A stretch of 18,697 nucleotides of DNA from an uncultured Bacteroidales bacterium (GTDB lineage Bacteria; Bacteroidota; Bacteroidia; Bacteroidales; UBA932), in the NCBI GenBank assembly GCA_934700615.1, contig CAKUXR010000037.1:1-18697 (forward strand), in the 5' to 3' direction. A model generated the notes under the pieces. The model was not told the DNA's origin and made no database searches. It saw nothing but the letters and a program-made list of their open reading frames with translations. The position numbers were made by a program, and so were the translations under genes. Below are positions 15,754 through 18,697 of the stretch, in pieces. Positions within the stretch are counted from its first letter, which is position 1, and each line of letters opens with the position of its first letter.

Positions 15754-15793
15754 TTCACTTGAAAACGGGCATTTAAAGTGGTCCAAGTGAATT
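15752..15793 (+). promoter_or_regulatory. Expression-platform hairpin between TPP aptamer and thiC
   Basis: AATTCACTTG (15752-15761) and CAAGTGAATT (15784-15793) are a perfect 10-bp inverted pair with a 22-base loop. The left arm touches the 3' edge of the aptamer, so the hairpin could switch with P1. There is no T-run after it, which argues against simple termination and leaves an anti-P1 or translational role. Confidence 0.55.
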
Positions 15794-15862
15794 CCGCCAG
15801 CAGGCTTTGCTTTGCATTCCGGCATTGTTCTTACATAGTAACATATTAATAGTAAGCATTTT

Positions 15863-17557
15863 ATGCCAGCAGACAACAAAGCTTACGCCCAGAGGGAAAA
15901 GGCGTATCTGTCGGGAACATTGTACCCGGAAATCAAGGTGGGCATGATGAAGGTCAATCTCACTCCTACCGTAACCAAGGATGAAAATGGTGTGCCTCAC
16001 ATGGAACCTAATGATCCTGTCTATATCTACGACACCAGCGGTCCATACAGCGACCCCGCATATAAGGTTGACCTCAAGCAGGGCCTGCCGAGGATGCGTG
16101 AGAAATGGATAACAGGGCGCAATGATACCGAAGAATTGAGCTGTGTTTCAAGCGAGTACGGTCGTCAGCGCTTGGCGGACCATTCATTGGACAGTCTCCG
16201 TTTTGGGCATATCAGACTGCCCCGCAGGGCAATTGAGGGCAAGAATATCACTCAGATGGCATACGCGAAAGCCGGAATCATCACTCCGGAAATGGAGTAT
16301 GTTGCCATCCGCGAGAATATGAAATGCAGGGAGGCCGGCATTGACAGTTACATCACGCCGGAGTTCGTGCGCGAAGAAATCGCCCGCGGCCGCGCGGTGC
16401 TTCCCGCAAACATCAATCACCCTGAGAGCGAGCCAATGATAATCGGCAGAAACTTTTTGGTGAAGATCAATGCCAATATCGGCAACTCGGCCACGACTTC
16501 CAGCATTGACGAAGAAGTGGACAAGGCTGTCTGGTCCTGCAAATGGGGTGGAGATACGGTGATGGACCTTTCTACCGGAGCCAATATTCATGAGACCAGG
16601 GAGTGGATCATCCGAAATTCACCGGTTCCTGTCGGCACCGTGCCGATCTATCAGGCTCTCGAAAAAGTCAAGGGTAATGTGGCGGACTTGAATTGGGAGG
16701 TCTATCGCGACACATTGATAGAGCAGTGCGAGCAGGGGGTCGATTACTTTACCATCCATGCCGGAATCCGTCTGGAGAATGTCCACTTGGCAGACAACCG
16801 TCTATGCGGTATCGTGAGCCGTGGAGGAAGTATCATGAGCAAGTGGTGTCTCCTATATAATAAGGAGAGTTTCCTGTATGAGCATTTCGATGATATCTGC
16901 GACATCGTTTCCAAGTATGATGTGGCATTGTCTCTCGGTGATGGTCTCCGTCCGGGTTGTATTGCCGATGCCAATGATGCCGCTCAGTTCGCCGAACTTG
17001 ATACCATGGGTGAACTTGTCACTCGTGCTTGGGAGAAAAATGTCCAGGCGTTCATAGAGGGCCCGGGTCATGTTCCAATGCATAAGATCAAGGAAAACAT
17101 GGAGCGCCAGATCACCAAATGCCATGAGGCCCCATTCTACACCCTTGGGCCTCTCGTGACTGACATAGCGCCCGGTTATGACCACATCACCTCAGCTATC
17201 GGCGGTGCCCAGATTGCGTGGCTGGGAACAGCTATGCTTTGTTATGTGACACCGAAGGAGCATCTTGCACTTCCTGACAAGGAGGATGTCCGCGTAGGCG
17301 TAGTCACCTACAAGATTGCCGCACATGCTGCGGACCTCGCCAAAGGACATCCGGGTGCGTTCCTCCGTGACAATGCCTTGTCCAAGGCGCGTTTCGAGTT
17401 CCGCTGGCGTGACCAGTTCCATCTGTCTCTTGACCCGGAACGTGCCCTCCAATATTTTGAGGAAGCCGGCCATACCGACGGCGAGTACTGCACCATGTGC
17501 GGCCCTGATTTCTGCGCCGCCAAACTTTCCCATGATTTGAGGAAATTCAAAAAATAA
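15863..17557 (+). CDS. thiC: Phosphomethylpyrimidine synthase ThiC
   Basis: This 564-residue enzyme is a radical SAM-type lyase that turns aminoimidazole ribotide into hydroxymethylpyrimidine phosphate in thiamin biosynthesis. It shows the family blocks NIGNSATTSSIDEEVDKAVW, WGGDTVMDLSTGANIHETR, PVPVGTVPIYQAL, DYFTIHAG, SRGGSIMSKWCL and LSLGDGLRPG. ELDTMGEL, IEGPGHVPMHKI and PFYTLGPLVTDIAPGYDHI follow. The C-terminal iron-sulfur motif CTMCGPDFC is C-x2-C-x4-C at 543, 546 and 551. Length fits the short form without the plant extension. It stands alone, with no other thiamin gene following it, and is controlled by the upstream TPP riboswitch. ATG 15863 is a good start, after an A-rich leader. 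Confidence 0.97.
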   Translation: MPADNKAYAQREKAYLSGTLYPEIKVGMMKVNLTPTVTKDENGVPHMEPNDPVYIYDTSGPYSDPAYKVDLKQGLPRMREKWITGRNDTEELSCVSSEYGRQRLADHSLDSLRFGHIRLPRRAIEGKNITQMAYAKAGIITPEMEYVAIRENMKCREAGIDSYITPEFVREEIARGRAVLPANINHPESEPMIIGRNFLVKINANIGNSATTSSIDEEVDKAVWSCKWGGDTVMDLSTGANIHETREWIIRNSPVPVGTVPIYQALEKVKGNVADLNWEVYRDTLIEQCEQGVDYFTIHAGIRLENVHLADNRLCGIVSRGGSIMSKWCLLYNKESFLYEHFDDICDIVSKYDVALSLGDGLRPGCIADANDAAQFAELDTMGELVTRAWEKNVQAFIEGPGHVPMHKIKENMERQITKCHEAPFYTLGPLVTDIAPGYDHITSAIGGAQIAWLGTAMLCYVTPKEHLALPDKEDVRVGVVTYKIAAHAADLAKGHPGAFLRDNALSKARFEFRWRDQFHLSLDPERALQYFEEAGHTDGEYCTMCGPDFCAAKLSHDLRKFKK

Positions 17558-17578
17558 GGAATGCTATTTCAAGCGATG

Positions 17579-17611
17579 AGATCTTATTTCTTCAGCAAAG
17601 AGATAAGATCT
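17579..17611 (+). terminator. Hairpin between convergent thiC and LytTR gene
   Basis: AGATCTTAT (17579-17587) pairs perfectly with ATAAGATCT (17603-17611) over a 15-base loop. It starts 22 bases after the thiC stop and overlaps the end of the convergent gene. The following bases (GCTTCTTGTT) are only mildly T-rich. A shared terminator is likely but not strong. Confidence 0.5.
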
Positions 17612-17954
17612 GCTTCTTGTTCGGAGTGATAAAGATTTCCACGTCATTAAACGGGGGATGCAAATGTATTCTGAATTCCCGAGATCGGATATAGGCGATG
17701 CGGTCAATATATTCCACATTGATAATTGTCTGTCGGTTAGCACGGAAGAGCATATTCGGAGCCAGACCACCATATAGTTGTAGTAGAGATACGTTTGCAG
17801 TTGCCCAATTTCCATCATTGAGGTAAACCCTTGTGCCTCCGAACTCTGTGTAGATATAGACAGTATTGGCCACTGATACAATTACGATATCTCGATCAAC
17901 ATTGAGAATCAGTTTCTGCCTGAACCATGTGTCTTCCTGGAGCTGTTCGAACAC
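17592..17954 (-). CDS. LytTR-domain DNA-binding protein, GTG start or 5'-truncated
   Basis: This 120-residue frame is essentially a single LytTR DNA-binding domain, the output domain of LytR/AlgR-type regulators. It shows the beta-rich IVIVSVANTVYIYTE start, an LSLLQL-like helix, the conserved MLFRANRQTIINVEYIDRI segment and the final strand VEIFITPNKKQ. No receiver domain is present. The frame stays open upstream to a TAA at 18069-18071 but contains no ATG. Its upstream translation (VKRVENKVPKHGIYIGLERD) looks like linker sequence. Either it is a stand-alone LytTR protein starting at GTG 17954, or the remnant of a response regulator that lost its receiver. Perfect inverted repeats lie in its 5' region. 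It is convergent with thiC. Confidence 0.6.
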   Translation of the reverse strand: MFEQLQEDTWFRQKLILNVDRDIVIVSVANTVYIYTEFGGTRVYLNDGNWATANVSLLQLYGGLAPNMLFRANRQTIINVEYIDRIAYIRSREFRIHLHPPFNDVEIFITPNKKQILSLC

Positions 17955-18002
17955 TTCAAGGTCGCGCTCCAGACCGATGTATATGCCGTGTTTCGGTACT
18001 TT

Positions 18003-18203
18003 ATTTTCGACCCTCTTGACATTTGTCAGTTTTGGTCTCGCAACTGTAACATATTGTATGCCAATATGTTACATGCTAATATGGAACGAGGTGCTCCTGC
18101 CAAGACCTCATTTCATTCCTACCTCTTGGCTTTCTTCTAATAGGCTAACTTTCTGATAATTAATAAGTAACGACGGATTGCGGTTGTCAAGAGGGTCGAA
18201 AAT
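18003..18203. repeat. 201-bp segment bounded by perfect 18-bp inverted repeats
   Basis: ATTTTCGACCCTCTTGAC at 18003-18020 and its exact reverse complement GTCAAGAGGGTCGAAAAT at 18186-18203 flank 165 bases. The left arm lies in the upstream open frame of the LytTR gene. The size and arm length fit the invertible promoter segments known in Bacteroides, or a small element with terminal repeats. No strong promoter box (TAnnTTTG) is seen inside in the current orientation. Confidence 0.7.
18045..18073. promoter_or_regulatory. 12-bp perfect dyad inside the inverted-repeat segment
   Basis: TGTAACATATTG (18045-18056) and CAATATGTTACA (18062-18073) are perfect inverted arms with a 5-base centre. The dyad lies about 95 bases upstream of the LytTR GTG start. 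It suits a dimeric regulator or a recombinase core. The protein is not known. Confidence 0.45.
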
Positions 18204-18223
18204 CAAAGGGCTTTGTCCAGACG

Positions 18224-18247
18224 ACGTAACCGACTCAGCAGTTACGT
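18224..18247. other. 7-bp hairpin
   Basis: ACGTAAC (18224-18230) and GTTACGT (18241-18247) are perfect arms around a 10-base loop. The stretch 18204-18387 holds no gene I can support. The open frames there have no recognisable features. Confidence 0.3.
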
Positions 18248-18387
18248 GTTGATTTGTCTTGCAAGCGTGGTCCTGTCTGTCGAGGGACTTCGTAATTTGA
18301 CGCGGTATCATTTGCCATTTATCTGTTCAGGTCAATGTCATATTGGCATGGTTAGGCACTGAAATATTCATCATATAAACATGACTG

Positions 18388-18509
18388 GCCGGCAGGGGCC
18401 GTCGGAGCGGCGTAGCCGCCCGTGGCTTCGTGAACGGTAGGGGCCCGCCGCGGTAGCGGTGGGAAGGATAGCCCCAACGGGGCGTACCGCTCCGACGGCC
18501 CCTGCCGGC
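18388..18509. repeat. 122-bp GC-rich multi-hairpin palindromic element
   Basis: Outer arms of 23 bases (18388-18410 and 18487-18509) are perfect reverse complements, beginning GCCGGCAGGGGCCGTCGG. Inside are further hairpins: GCGGC-gta-GCCGC (18407-18419), CCCGCCGC-ggta-GCGGTGGG (18444-18463) and GCCCC-aac-GGGGC (18471-18483). The element is strongly GC-rich within AT-rich flanks. This looks like a dispersed structured repeat (REP-like) or a non-coding cruciform. ORFs across it are artefacts. Confidence 0.75.
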
Positions 18510-18697
18510 ATAACATGTTCCAGATTCTTGTGATTTCAAAAGTGGTTTTTGAAGACAAAAAGATAAAAAAATCATCATTGAAATTTAAGAATCATAAAAA
18601 TCTTCTGGAACCACCCGCCGTTTCGGGGCATTTCGCCACATTTTCGGGTTTTGCGCGAAAATTTTATATAGTATTGCAACCTTGATTGACGCACGGA
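18510..18697. other. AT-rich end of window, no gene seen
   Basis: No coding sequence is supported here. The last 60 bases contain TTTTG (18649-18653) and TAGTATTG (18669-18676), a near match to the Bacteroidetes -7 box but with a short spacer of 15 bases. A promoter for a gene right of the window is possible. Confidence 0.3.

Noticed and set aside
18327..18578. Minus-strand ORFs across the GC-rich palindrome
   Set aside because: Their residues simply translate the hairpins, and other frames are equally open. There is no coding bias or motif.

Overview
The window looks like a Bacteroidales chromosome segment. The genus cannot be fixed from the sequence. Supporting signs are a SusC-like outer-membrane receptor with a carboxypeptidase-regulatory domain, a Bacteroidetes-type -7 box (TAnnTTTG) in front of a TPP-riboswitch/thiC unit, poor Shine-Dalgarno sites, a LytTR regulator and a PD-(D/E)XK transposase-family remnant.

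Left part (1-8249), probably accessory or mobile DNA, plus strand. The window opens inside a group II intron. Its reverse transcriptase is broken by one in-frame TGA, but domains V and VI are intact to the intron end at about 1200, with the bulged branch A at 1194. The 3' exon encodes 17 residues that look like the C-terminus of an AraC-family regulator and overlaps the first gene of a tight operon: LCMT-type methyltransferase, ABC half-transporter, type-11 methyltransferase, second ABC half-transporter (1245-6245). The two ABC half-transporters resemble the IrtA/IrtB and YbtP/YbtQ siderophore pairs, so iron-chelator or small-molecule traffic is the best guess. An unrecognised protein with a suspect 5' end (6441-7181) follows. 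Then comes a 420-base regulatory-looking gap with two 19-bp direct repeats, and a Rad52/Sak-like single-strand annealing protein (7605-8249).

Middle (8246-11641), minus strand. A TonB-dependent-receptor-type barrel (8431-10890) is followed, 59 bases downstream on the same strand, by an unlisted 41-residue ORF. That ORF reads like the leader of a Bacteroidales secreted or modified peptide precursor whose core is missing. Its stop overlaps the stop of the annealing protein, which suggests a recombination junction at about 8246-8250. A perfect 17-bp palindrome lies upstream of the receptor. A gene-poor 630-base stretch with hairpins follows, then a 38-codon remnant of a PD-(D/E)XK nuclease-family transposase.

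Right part (11642-18697). A membrane-anchored GT2-like glycosyltransferase lies downstream of rmuC on the minus strand, separated from it by a hairpin. Divergently, a TPP riboswitch controls thiC. Convergent to thiC is a LytTR DNA-binding-domain gene with no ATG. Its 5' region carries perfect 18-bp inverted repeats 165 bp apart and a 12-bp dyad. The window ends with a 122-bp GC-rich multi-hairpin palindrome in AT-rich DNA.
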